A stretch of DNA of 64,000 nucleotides from Malania oleifera (Eukaryota; Streptophyta; Magnoliopsida; Santalales; Ximeniaceae). Positions 36,168-47,260 of this stretch are shown piece after piece (the first letter of the stretch is position 1; the number at the start of each line of letters is the position of its first letter). The translations under genes and the position numbers were made by a program. The notes under the pieces are model-generated. The model had not been told where the DNA came from, did no database searches, and worked only from the letters and a program-made list of their open reading frames with translations. The DNA lies in NCBI RefSeq assembly GCF_029873635.1, contig NC_080426.1:51598093-51662092 (forward strand), read 5' to 3'.

Positions 36168-36238
36168 TATGGTATGATTTAATGTATATATTTTTTTTTT
36201 AAAAGATAAATTGGAAAAAAAAAACTCTAAATTTGGCT

Positions 36239-37277
36239 GAATGAATGTGTTCCATCAGTATTATTGTTCATTTTGACACCTGGCTTATGTCCTTGTTGCC
36301 TGTTCATTGAATTGGGTAAGCACGGAGTTGAAAAAGAAAGATGCATTTGGGAAACTGCGAAAAGACAAGGAAATCTGTGTATGTGTAAATATGTGTGTAC
36401 TGTAGTAGTTTGCTACTAAATAGTACTTGCTGAACCCATTTACACCTTCCTACCCGACTTCGTACTCTTACCACAAAGACCGTCCAATTTTCTTACTAAT
36501 TAAGGACGGCATTTGCATTAACATAATTGCCCAATGGAGACTTTCTTGTCTTTTATTTTTATTTTTTCTTCTTTTGGGGTGCATTAATTACATATATTTT
36601 TGAAAATAAAATTTTCATTAAACAAACAAAACCCTTCCCAAAGATAAAGTTAAAATTATCTTATACAAGGGACAAATTCTAATAAAATTTCTAGGTAAAA
36701 TCATTGAACATGATACTACAACACGTAAATTATTTGATATGCTGGGGAGTACCCCAATAAAAAAAATTTTAGGAGAAGATGATATTAGGGATATGGAGAA
36801 AATTTTGAATAGAAAATATTTGAATTAGAGAATTATCAATTTTTGTCTTAGAAAGATAATTAATCAAAGGTAATCAAAAGTCCAACTGATCACTGCATCT
36901 GTATTGGTGCAGACACAGCCAGCAGCAGCCACCCTTGAAAGAGTGCGCAATAGCTCATTGATCGAGCGCTCTTGCGCCGAAGAGAGTGTGCAAGAATATT
37001 ATGATTTGTTTTAGGTTTAGTTTGGAATTCATAAATATTAGAAAAATGAAAGAAAAATATTTTAAAAATTCATATTTTCATGTTTAACTATCAAGAAAAA
37101 TGAGGAAAAAAAATAAAAATATACCAAGTCTATAAAGAAAAAATTGATTTTACACGTCACTAATTTTTAGTCATAGTAAAATAACTTTTTTATTTTTAAC
37201 AATATTTTATAGAGGAAAATACAAGAGAAAATAAGTTTTCTCCTTATTTTCCTTTCCCTTAAACAAAATTTTTAAAT
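36239..37277. other. Gene-free stretch
   Basis: AT-rich sequence with no recognised coding region or repeat family. Confidence 0.4.
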
Positions 37278-37857
37278 CCAACCATGTATATAAACACCAA
37301 TCATCCACTCAATTTTTTCAATGTGTGACAAACTCACAAGTGCAATTCTCAATAATCTCTCTATCACTTGTGAGTTTCAGTTGCTCCCCATTTGAATAGA
37401 ATTTGTCTCCCTTATGGAAGTAAGTTTAATTTTTCAATAGTTACTCAAGTGGGCCTTATCATCGCGTCTTTATGTGCCTCAGATTGCATTACATTTGCCT
37501 TCGAACCAATCCTACCTCCAATGTCTTAACCTTATTCGGATCCATCTTCGAAACCTAAATGATCCTTATTAGCCTCGGTCATGTACTTGGTCCTTCAACT
37601 ATTAGCATGTCAGGAGAATCAATTTCATGTCTCGAATTTTTCTATAATGTTGCTCACCAAGAGTTACGAACTGTTGACTCTGATACCACTTGTTAGCACC
37701 GGAGAAGTTCATGGATGGGTTTGATACACTTGGTTGAACACCAACTTTATCAAAAAACTTAAGCCTATTGGGTCTTGAGGCCAACCATGTATATAAGCAC
37801 CCATCATCCACTTAATTTTTACAATGTGGGATAAATTCACAAGTGAAATTCTCAACA
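37278..37857 (-). mobile_element. Second TRIM-like element with truncated 3' repeat
   Basis: A 167-bp LTR-like unit at 37,691-37,857 (TGTTAGCACC...TTCTCAACA) shares its right half with 37,278-37,354 (CAACCATGTATATAA...TTCTCAATA). The minus strand next to the right unit reads TGGTATCAGAGT, a primer-binding site. The ~336-bp interior has no coding capacity that I can see. Confidence 0.65.
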
Positions 37858-38030
37858 TCCCAATTGTGTATATCTTTTCAAATTTCACTTTGATCAAACT
37901 GACCTCTAGGGAGCAATTGAGCCGAAATGGTCTCTGAGCACTCGCTTATACGAGATATTTTTTAGGCATAAAAAATGAAATCAAGGATCCTAATAGAGAA
38001 ACACTTTCATATCGACACTATTTGACCAAA

Positions 38031-38044
38031 CTCTAATACCAATT
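38031..38044 (-). other. Primer-binding site and LTR edge of a further copia fragment
   Basis: The minus strand reads TTGGTATTAGAG next to plus-strand TGTTGTACCGCACACCC, which looks like an LTR edge. The far end of this LTR and any partner were not found, so 38,044 onward is probably an LTR fragment. Confidence 0.45.
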
Positions 38045-40426
38045 GTTGTACCGCACACCCAACTTATGTCAAACACCAATACAACAACTATTGCTATTGA
38101 ATATATAACAAAACTAAAGCAATGCATAAACTAATAATAAAAGACAGTAATAAAGAACAACACAAGAATTTACAAGAATTGATACAAAATTACCTACGTT
38201 CTCGGGTACAAACGATCAATCCACTACTTCCAGAAAATTATAATTTGGACAAATTTCAAATTACCAATAGTAATTAAAAATATTCCAAAGTACAAATACT
38301 ATTTGTAACTCTTCAAATGGGAGGTGTGTTTACAAATGATGAGGAAAACTCTTTTTATACTCTCAAACTAAAAGTTTTAAAAAAACTCTCCCACCAATGT
38401 GTGGCGAAAACCAACACTATGCAGTGACAAAGGAGGAAATATTTTTTTTAAAAAGAGAAAAACCCCATAGTAATCCAATAAAAAGTAATCCAATGAAAGC
38501 TTGGTACAAGCATTATCCTACTTGTCTTTAGTTCATCACATTGCTCAATTCAAAATCCCTACGCATCAACACCATTTATTTGGTAAAATACCCATATACT
38601 TTTGCTGGTGATTCATCAAAAATAGATTAGACTATGTTATGATGATGTTTCAAGTACAAACATACACAAGAATTTTCCATCCTACTAAAATAAAAAAAAA
38701 ATAAAAAAAAAAAAAAGGTAAATAGAAGTGCATTAATTGAGGGAGTGGTTGCAGATCTTTGCTCTTATGTTGGAATTGGTACGTGGGTTGCCTCATTAAC
38801 TACTGCTGCCCTGTCAACAGGTACCAAATCATAAAGGACAATCAGCATTCCTTTAACCTTATTCATCATTGCCAGTTATATGAGGTAGGTCCAAGCATCT
38901 CTACCAATTGAGGTACATACAGTAAAAAAATTTGTCAATTTTTTGGGTTCATCCACCTAATACATTGAGCATGAAATTGAAACTTTAAATTTAAACTAGT
39001 GTGAATTATACTGAAATAGTATTTAGAAGTTTGAACTTAAATTTATGTAAATTTTAAAAAAATTTAATGTAACTTCATATCGTAACATAAATTTAAATTG
39101 AAGTCTCGAATTCATGCTTTCAAATGTAAGGTGAGTTTCTTTTAAATTTACACAAATTCAAATCTAACTCTTAAAAAATTCATGCACTCAAACGTTAAAA
39201 AACAATTTCCTTGAACTTAAAAAGGCCCTTCATCATTCAAAAACAAACAAAGGCTCCCTCCTTGTCCCTACTTCCCATCCCACATCACACCCAATATCTA
39301 TTCTCTTTGCCTTCGCATTTTGCATATAAGAGCTGAAAAAAGAGAGGAGAAGGCAAAGTTTTGGGTAGGTAAAGGTCAATGAATTACCACACTCTGTTCA
39401 AACAGGGCAGGACTCCTGTAGAATCATGAAGTTGTTTTAAGGGTGTGGAGAATGTCTCATCATGTGTCCTGCCTAACTTGCTACTATGTTGAAAATTAAA
39501 TAGTACTAACTGTGCCTTTGGAACATATGAATAAAATAAATTCAAAGAGAAAGGAATCTAATTTTATCACTTGATTTCAAAATTTTTATTTCATTCACTA
39601 AATTAAACAAACCATAAGTTATAATATAGAAATACCACACTGAGGTAATTCCAAGCGACTCAAACCCGACAAGCCGAACATGGAGTATATATACACATTA
39701 CTCATCTATCATTCAATTTTTCGATGTAAAATATAATTGACAAGTACAAGTTTTCGTTTTCATAAATGAAGAAATAATCGGACTCTAACCCTGCATTCAG
39801 GAGTATTGAATTGAGATTTTAAATTTTAATTTATAATATTTTAAATAAAATAGAATATTATATATTTTTTCTTTCTAAATCATATATATGAATGTAATCT
39901 ACATGTCAAATTGTTCTAAACACAATCTTGAAAAAAAAAAAAATAGATTCATTAATTTGCAAATGATGTTTTGATGTTTAATCTCATGCTAGATTTTGAA
40001 TGATAAACCTACCACCTTCACATGATTTCTGCATATCATTCATTTTCCACTGCACCAGTGAAACTACAGCTTACAACACTCATTGGCTGGCACCTATGCA
40101 CTGCCAAACCAATAAATTTTATATATATAAATTTTTGACTGAATAAAATTTAAAAAAAAAAAACTTCAGAAACTCCAAAAATTATATACCAAAAGATATG
40201 CTTGGAAATCAAAATAATGAACCTAAAAAGACTTCTTTAGTGGCGGAAATAATTTTTTTATTTTTTAAAACAATTATAATAACGTGAACAAATTTTAAAA
40301 TTTTTTAATATTTTTATAAAAATTTTGAAAAATATTTGCTATTATTTTTCAAAATTTTATATAAATATTAAAAATTTTAAAATAATATACCTAAAAAATG
40401 AAGTGGCTGATAGGCACGTAGCAGTA
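38045..40426. other. Intergenic DNA downstream of the CRF gene
   Basis: Besides the LTR fragment at its left end I recognise no gene. The part at 40,140-40,400 is low-complexity A/T. On the minus strand it should include the CRF 3' UTR; a possible AATAAA lies near 40,257-40,262. Confidence 0.5.
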
Positions 40427-41428
40427 TCAGTGAGTTACAGGCTCTTGAATTAATTCATCCGTGTCCCATAAACAAGACCCGAAATCCTCCTCTCCGTCGC
40501 CTGAAACATCCCCCAAGTATTCCCTGAAAGCGTCAACGGCCATAGCAATTTCGTCGAATTGTAAATCCTCCTCTCCATCACCCGAAACATCTCCCAAGTC
40601 TTCCCAGAAAGCATCAACGGGCGTAGCAATTTCGTCGAATTGTATCGGCGCCGGTGCATCAAAACGAAAAAAATCATTCAACACACTAGGCTCCAATAGT
40701 AAACAATCGTCCGGTAAACTCGTTTCGGCCTCCTGAATCGGCCGGCATTCCGCCTCTGCCTTAGACTCTATTCTCAGTACCTCTTCAGTGCTCTGAAATC
40801 TAAGAACAGAGGTCGGAGAATGCATAGTTCGAGAATCCGTACAACAATCGCGAACCGGAGTCGTCGAAAAGTCGACCAACGTCGACGGAGCTCTTAACGC
40901 AGGCGACCTGAAATTCGTCGGGGCGTCAGGTCCCCTGAGGCGCAACGCAGCCGTATCGTATACCATAGCAGCCTCTTCCGGCGTGTCGAAGGTCCCCAGC
41001 CAGACCCGCGATCTTCGGATAGGATCTCGGATCTCCGCCGCCCATTTTCCCCACGGCCGCTGTCGGACGCCGCGATACTTCATCGCCGTGGTTAACCGCT
41101 GCTTCTCCGGGCGGCGATTGAGCAGATTCTTCGAAGGTTTCTGACGACTCGGTTTGGGATTAAAATTCGCCCTTTGATTGAGTGACTCGATTCTGATCTC
41201 GTTGACATACTTCTTCACTCTCTGCGGAGCATTAAGCGCATCGTCTTCTGATTCATCTCCGCTTGAAGAGTCCGTGGCGTCACAGTCGGTGACGATAATC
41301 CGAATGGTTCTGGACATGGGTTCTGCTTCCAAATTCTTGCTCGATGCATTATTAGGAAGTTTCACCAGTTTTTTTGTAAGATTTCGGTGTTCGGAAAACT
41401 TGATTGGGCAAGAATTGCTTCGATTCAT
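40427..41428 (-). CDS. Cytokinin response factor (AP2/ERF group VI transcription factor)
   Basis: This intronless 333-residue nuclear transcription factor has the CRF domain at residues 40-85 ([19 protein letters not shown] then [11 protein letters not shown]) and one AP2/ERF DNA-binding domain at about 117-174 ([37 protein letters not shown]). Both carry all usual ERF landmarks, including the Ala and Asp typical of ERF proteins. SPTSVL near residues 204-209 is the putative MAP-kinase site of many CRFs. CRFs bind GCC-box-like DNA and act downstream of cytokinin and stress signals. The C-terminus is acidic and carries a 27-residue tandem duplication, [20 protein letters not shown] / [21 protein letters not shown] chose the ATG at 41,428; the codon six bases upstream is GTG. 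Two upstream ORFs, a TATA box and a G-box lie 5' of it. The exact CRF number cannot be told from sequence alone. Confidence 0.95.
   Translation of the reverse strand: MNRSNSCPIKFSEHRNLTKKLVKLPNNASSKNLEAEPMSRTIRIIVTDCDATDSSSGDESEDDALNAPQRVKKYVNEIRIESLNQRANFNPKPSRQKPSKNLLNRRPEKQRLTTAMKYRGVRQRPWGKWAAEIRDPIRRSRVWLGTFDTPEEAAMVYDTAALRLRGPDAPTNFRSPALRAPSTLVDFSTTPVRDCCTDSRTMHSPTSVLRFQSTEEVLRIESKAEAECRPIQEAETSLPDDCLLLEPSVLNDFFRFDAPAPIQFDEIATPVDAFWEDLGDVSGDGEEDLQFDEIAMAVDAFREYLGDVSGDGEEDFGSCLWDTDELIQEPVTH
40544..40706 (-). repeat. 81-bp in-frame tandem duplication in the CRF C-terminus
   Basis: GCAATTTCGTCGAATTGTA occurs at about 40,544 and about 40,625 on the plus strand, exactly 81 bp apart. It encodes two 27-residue acidic, aromatic-containing units differing at a few residues. 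Confidence 0.85.
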
Positions 41429-41430
41429 TC

Positions 41431-41571
41431 TCACAGTTGCGAAGATTCAGGTAATCGCTGGATTTGGAAGGAGAATTGAATGGAAAAGATAAAGATTACG
41501 GCAGATATGGAAAAAGAATGGGGATTTGGATGGTAGGAGAAAAGGGCACTAGAAAGATGCGATGTGTTCAT
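41431..41571 (-). CDS. Upstream ORF 2 in the CRF 5' leader (46 codons)
   Basis: The frame runs from the ATG at 41,571 to TGA at 41,433-41,431, two bases before the CRF start codon. The peptide begins [20 protein letters not shown] and ends with the hydrophobic/aromatic run [20 protein letters not shown]. From memory, the Arabidopsis CRF-family gene AT1G68550 carries a conserved-peptide uORF (CPuORF53). This arrangement suggests a similar translational control, but I cannot compare the peptides here. A uORF ending this close to the main ATG would be expected to limit re-initiation. Confidence 0.5.
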   Translation of the reverse strand: MNTSHLSSALFSYHPNPHSFSISAVIFIFSIQFSFQIQRLPESSQL

Positions 41572-41618
41572 GAAAAAGCCCTTCGCCCACGGAAGAAAGT
41601 ATTACCAGAAACAAATCT

Positions 41619-41735
41619 TCAAACTTGAAACAGTTCAATTGCTAGCAATAGCTGAAGAAGAATGAAGTGAACACCTTTAAACAAAGCAAACCCTGAAACT
41701 GACAACAGACCAAAAGAGCAGAGCCCACAGCCCAT
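41619..41735 (-). CDS. Upstream ORF 1 in the CRF 5' leader (38 codons)
   Basis: The ATG at 41,735 opens MGCGLCSFGLLSVSGFALFK, and TGA follows at 41,621-41,619. It is Leu/Phe/Val-rich. It would be the first ATG met by scanning ribosomes if transcription starts near 41,840. Whether it is translated is unknown. Confidence 0.4.
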   Translation of the reverse strand: MGCGLCSFGLLSVSGFALFKGVHFILLQLLLAIELFQV

Positions 41736-41864
41736 CTCAGGAATTGAGAGAGAGAAAGAGAGAGGAGAGAGAAAGTGGGTTTAGGGAGGGTTTTAGAAGG
41801 TGAACAGAGATGGTGGGAGAGAGAGACCGCTGTTTCGGGTTGCAGAGAAGGATCGGTGTCAAAA

Positions 41865-41871
41865 CTTTATA
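41865..41871 (-). promoter_or_regulatory. TATA box of the CRF gene
   Basis: Minus-strand TATAAAG in the context TTCTATAAAGTTTTG. It would place the start of transcription near 41,835-41,840 and give a leader of about 410 nt that includes the CT-rich tract at 41,745-41,830 and both uORFs. Confidence 0.6.
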
Positions 41872-42009
41872 GAAGAAAATCCCAAATAGCTGAAAACCCC
41901 TGATATACCGGCCCTATTAATGCGATTTTTATTTTATTTCCTTTTATCTTTGCAATCTCCTAATTTCTAAACTTAAAAATCAAAAACTAATTTTATCGTT
42001 AATTTAATT

Positions 42010-42300
42010 TAATTTACAATTACTGAATAAACGATACAAATAAGATCCCAAACGACTAGCCGCATCGCCGCGATTGTGACGGTGTGGGCCCGGTAAAAGA
42101 GCGCGGTCGTCCAATCCACCTTGGGCTCCAAGGAAGGGAAAGTGCTAGTCTCACAGCCCCAGGCACAGAGGAGGGGCGTGGCCGTGGTGTAGCCCATCCA
42201 ATCGTGAGTCAGATGCACGGGTCACGTGAGTGAGCTGTTCCCTCGCTTGGGATATGGTTGGTGACAGCATTGGGTCACCGACATGTCAGCCAGTCGTTGA
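42010..42300 (-). promoter_or_regulatory. GC-rich upstream region with G-box and site II-like motif
   Basis: A GC-rich island lies upstream of the TATA box. It contains a CACGTG G-box at 42,223-42,228 and GTGGGCCC near 42,085, a TCP/site II-like core. Such motifs commonly bind bZIP/bHLH and TCP factors; their use here is inference. Confidence 0.45.
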
Positions 42301-43232
42301 CGTTGACTGGTTTAGGGAGAGCCAAGATTAATTAGTATTGAAATTCGCATTAGTCAGTTACATATACTTTTACTGATTAATTAATTAATTGTTGCTTGTC
42401 CACCAAGCGTGAACCATCAGGACTCCTTCGGAGATTATTATGGAGAAGCCCAAATCCTGGCCGTCCATTTGCTTACGCCACCACTTGCGTACTTCATTTA
42501 TTGATTTTTAATTGTTGGCATTATTATTTCCTACAATTTTTGAATTATGATTTTTTTATTTAATTTTTATTTTAAGAAACATCAGCGATGATGTCTGTCT
42601 CTTCATCAAAATAAAAATTGAATAAAATGATCTTCTATTAATCATTTACTTATTGTTTGTGCGTTTTAAATTTTTTAAATTTATTAATTTTTAAAAGATT
42701 ATAAAAAGAGAAAAAAATAAAATTATACAATTTTATTTAAATTTTTTATTGTATTAACATCTTCCCCTCTTTTAATGTGAGTTTTCTTTCTTTCTTAGCC
42801 GGTCACCTCAAGGAATCTAAGGTTACGGGAAGAAGCACTTTGCTAGTAAATTGAGAAGTCTCGACCAAAGTATTTTCCTTCACTATCTATAGAGTCATCT
42901 CGACAAAACACTGTCTTTAGATCGAACATCAATATCTAAGCCTGTCTGTGTGCTAGGATCATGCTCTTATCAACATCAAGACTCATATTAAGTTGACGAG
43001 AGGTTAATTAACGTACGTTGAAGAGCCTATTAGTCATCTACCTTCTAATCTAATGAGATTTTTAATAAAATAAGTCAGACGATTGTGGTGTAAGTGGACT
43101 CATATTTTTTAATTTATATTTTTTTATAGAATAATGGAAAGTTTTGAAAATTTATTAAATTTTTAAATAAAAATCAAATTACTTATATACACATGATTTG
43201 TAATTACAGTTATTATTAACTAACTTGTAGAG

Positions 43233-43278
<46 letters not shown>

Positions 43279-43732
43279 AGTAATTAGTAAAGATTTTTGA
43301 AATTATGAGCGAAAATTAGATAGATTTTATTTAGCAAATAGTAGAGAAGCATTACTTCATAAAAATGTAGTTTGGAATTACTGTTATACGTCTCAGGCCC
43401 AAGTCTCTATTCATTTTGGTAGTATAGTAAATAAAAAGAGAAATTAAAAAAAAAATCTGAGGGTGGCTCAAGTGACAAACTCAAGGTTTTCCTAGTTAAA
43501 TGATTAAGGTACAAGTATTAGGGGTTACGATTTTTCATTTGAGATAATATCTTGGTATTTAAGTAGAGAAGCGTAAAGGGGCAAACTTATTATCCTGGTG
43601 AATTAGTTGAGTGTCCAAAGGGCCTCAGACAACATTATTTAAGAAAAAAGGAAGAAAAATAAAAGATAAAATAAAAGGGCAAAAGGAAAAAGATACAATA
43701 AATATAAAAAAACTCCTTAGATTAATACAAGT
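42301..43732. other. Gene-free stretch with (TTA)n microsatellite
   Basis: No coding sequence recognised. An ATT/TTA trinucleotide run lies at about 43,229-43,276. The sequence up to 43,727 is AT-rich intergenic DNA. Confidence 0.5.
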
Positions 43733-45305
43733 TGTTAAGTTTTTGAGTATGATATCTGTTTTGATGCTGACAAAGCATATGTATCTCACGTGTGTATTTA
43801 GTATTTGAACAGGTTTATATCTTAACATACACATGTGATAAAGAGAATGGAAGTCAGAGGAAACTTAAAGAGCACATACTCCTGGCGTATTCCCTGGGGA
43901 ATATGAAGAGCAAAGAAGAAGACGTGTTCATCTTTCTTGTATTGCATTTAATTATTGGGTCTGTAATAATGCTCTACATACATGATAGAGATGAATGCTC
44001 AATGACCATAGATTGATCTATAGGAACCAATACCCTTAAGATAAAATGTTACAGCTTATTCACACAGGGTTGAAAAAGTTCAAAGGTCAAAACGGATTTA
44101 ACAAAGACTTCGACCGACCGAAGGTTGATCGACACCAGATATTTTGAGCAAAAGGCTAGGCCTGAGACTAACCTTAGGTCCCCATAACACTTCATGGAAA
44201 ATCCCCTTTAACTCAAAAGTTATAACTATGTGAACATGGGTGAATTCTAATCAAAATACAGGACCTAAATCTAACTTTGAAAGTGCTTCGACTGACCGAA
44301 CATAGGGTGTTAAAAATGCCTCAGTTGACCAAACTGGTAAAAATTCAATTCTTTAATTTGGCTCGGACAACCGACCCATATTTGAACTAAATGTCCACAG
44401 TCGACTGAACCTTAGAGCTGTCTCTTTTTACTAGCCTCGGCTAACCAAACCGCTAGGTCAAAATCACCCCGGGCGACTAAATAGCAAGAATTGGTATACC
44501 GAATCCTAGACCGGGCGACCGAACCTACGAAGGTTTGATTTTTAGCCTTGGCTCGACTAACCAGTCCTGTTCTCAACCAATTGAACCCAATATGAGTTTT
44601 GTGTCTATTCGACCGATCAACCCTATGAACCGGGCGACCAAACCTCTCGGGTTCATGAAAATTGACTGCAATAATTGAGGTTAAAAATTTAATTAAAAAT
44701 TTTCAAAATAGCTAATGTGTCCCCAACAACTATTTTTTGAAGGTCATTTGTTTTGATTAGGAAGAGGATTAGAAAATTGATTAACAAAAAATCCTCTCAA
44801 ATTTTTTATACTCTCATTTGCCCATACTCCATTTTTTTAAGCCTATTTGTTCATACTCTTTCAAACTCTTATTCGCTAAAATCATTTTGGAATAGAGAGT
44901 ATCAACACTCCTCACTTGCAAATTAATTGCAAGATTGAAAGGAGATTGATCTTTATCGTGGTGTGCATTTTCAAACACTTGTTTTAAGCTTATACTTTCA
45001 TTTTTTTCATATTTATTGGAAAAAAATTTCTTGAGAGTTAGCTTGGTGATTTGTCCCATATTATTTTCTGATTTATTTGTATTAATTGGGAAAATTATTT
45101 TCTTACTTTTGAGACTTTGCATACTGATTATAAGACTTGAAAGCTTGCGTTTGATCTTTGATAAATTTGTTGCAAGCTTAAACCCTAAAACATCTATTGT
45201 GCTTCATTCTTGAAAAATATTATTGAGATATTTAGTTTAGGGTTGTTAAGATTCTTTGCTTAATCATATTGTGAATATATATTTTCTAAAATCAAAGATC
45301 TTACT

Positions 45306-45347
<42 letters not shown>

Positions 45348-45994
45348 GATACACATCTTGGTGTGAGCTGATATACTTGTTTAACCAAATCTCACTTGAG
45401 CATTAATTCTCTATCAAACTTGAGTGCATTGATTCTATTGTGCTTATTGCTAGTACATATTTGCTTAGTTGAGAAGTATTTGAATTGTACGCAAATTTTA
45501 TATTCATTTTTGTATTCCAGACATGGCCTAAGGAGGTGTTGATCTAGTCCGTAAGAATCAAGTTGTAAAGGTTAGGGTCAGGCCTGTGAATGTGACCTGA
45601 AGTTTTCCTCGTCCAATAAGGAGAGGATGTTGTAACCGGTGTCGCTCCACTCGCAAGCGAGCATTAGTGGAATCCTTGGTCTTGCGAGATAGAAGTGAGG
45701 ACGTAGGCACAATTGTCGAACCCCAATAACATATCGTGTATCGTTCTCTTTTTTCCTCGCAATTTAACTTTTGCACTTATATGCTTATATTTGTATTATT
45801 GTGAATGATTGTAAAATACTGAGATTGTTTTAATTGTTTTACATATCTGCTCAATTCAATTCTTATTGGGCAATTGTTATTTGCATAGATAGACTATAGG
45901 TTGAGAAATACTGTTTGTGGATTTAAATTGAACCTAAGCAGAAAATTTTAAATACCTAATTCACCCTCCTTTTGGGAATACACCAATTCCAACA
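43733..45994 (+). mobile_element. Solo LTR of the pol-less SIRE-like family, plus orientation (2,262 bp)
   Basis: It starts TGTTAAGTTTTTGAGTATG, resembling the starts of the other LTRs of this group read on their sense strand, and ends GGGAATACACCAATTCCAACA. It is flanked by CAAGT and CGAGT, a 5-bp target duplication with one change. It has the palindromic motif array (44,100-44,650), an (AC)n(AT)n run near 45,306-45,347, and the shared inner block in sense orientation (about 45,600-45,740). No internal region is present, as expected after LTR-LTR recombination. Confidence 0.75.
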
Positions 45995-47260
45995 CGAGTT
46001 TTCATTTATAAGCTCTCCAAAATAATATTAAGGTAAAGACTAAAAATTACAAAACTAACTCCAATTAAAGGAAATACCACACATTCCAATAATTGTGTAA
46101 AGGAAATTTGGTAAGTTGACCTAATTGCCCTACAAGGAGTAAATGCAAGAAGAGTAGCAATCACTATTATTCTCTTCAAACTGAAAAATCAATTAGAGTG
46201 AAGATAAGATAATCATGTAAACGTGAAAAATTCATTAACTCATTAGTGACGTGGAATTATGTGAATAAAAAAACTTGTTAGATTAGATAGTCTAATCATA
46301 TCAAATTTTAGACATTTATTAAATGTTTTATATGTGCTCAAAATTTTGGCTGACTTGACAAATTTTAATCTAATATGAAAATCTAATCAAATAAAATTTT
46401 AGTTTTTTAAAAGATTTTTTTTAAAATCACTCCTCCCTTCAGTTTTTGAAAATGTCAAAAAAATCCCTGAAGATTTAATTTTATTGACAAAATAAACCTT
46501 CCATTAGTTAACCGTTAATCAACAATTAAATTTAATAAAAAATAAAATAATGGCCCACTAACCCTAACTCTTACCAACAATACAGGAATTCATATCTTCA
46601 CAGATTTAACAACCTCAATATAACCGTCCCAATGGTGAGCAGCATACTAGAACAAAGACAATGTGAAAGAACCTTAATGATGTAAAGGCTTCAACAATCC
46701 AATTACAAAGACAAAGTATGTCATCTTAGAAAATCTGTAAACAATCACCATAGTGGTATCATGGCAAATGTAAACACATGAGCTAATTCACTAATTCTTT
46801 TTAAAAAAAAATCTACATTTTCTAAGGACTTGGATTTTCTACAAGTGGCAACAATTCTCAATGGAGTGGTGAGGTACTTTCATGTGATACTCATATTTAT
46901 TGTTCAAGTTTAGCCACTTTAGGGGATGATTAAGGGCCTTGGCAATGGCTCAAGGGCAATAAACTTTTTGGTATAAAATGATATGAATATATTGTCGACA
47001 TCGGATTTTTTTCGGGGTGCTAATGAAGAGGGAATGACGGTCTCCAAATGAGAGAGAGAGTTTTGATGAAAAGAGGATAAAAAAACAATTAAAAACGGAG
47101 TTGCCACCTTATTTTTTTGAAAACGCAGTAAAAATAAAGAAAACCCCATGATGATGGTGATGGTGATAGATAATAAAGTAAATAAAAATAGTTGATTTTG
47201 AAATTGTTTGACTTGTATTGACAAGTTTTAAAAGAAATGATCGAACTTATATTACCGGTA
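45995..47260. other. Gene-free stretch, possibly retroelement-derived
   Basis: No gene recognised. Near 47,095-47,115 the phrase GGAGTTGCCACCTTATTTTT resembles a piece found near the ends of plant gypsy elements, but I see no accompanying protein motifs. Confidence 0.4.

Larger units (their letters stand above)
27736..36238. mobile_element. Mutator-like element (MULE) remnant with long terminal inverted repeats
   Basis: The left sequence CCCTATTCTGGGAAGTATTT at about 27,795-27,814, continuing through CCAGAATGACTCTGAC, is repeated in inverse orientation at about 35,866-35,897. If the TRIM at 35,898-36,167 is taken out, the inverse match continues outward through a T-rich segment to CCAAATTTAGAGTTTTTT at about 36,218-36,236, matching CTAAACTTGGAGAGTTTTTT at the left. 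The terminal repeats are therefore roughly 100 bp. Inside are a MULE transposase N-terminal region (minus strand), an Alfin-like fragment and a tandem array. No target duplication could be established because the left edge abuts another element. Confidence 0.65.

Noticed and set aside
41429-41434. A longer CRF reading frame starting two codons upstream
   Set aside because: The codon at 41,434-41,432 is GTG, not ATG; the first in-frame ATG is at 41,428.
46919-47224. 101-codon minus-strand open frame with hydrophobic N-terminus
   Set aside because: It lies in repeat-like sequence, matches no family I know, and the hydrophobic part reflects A/T-rich composition.
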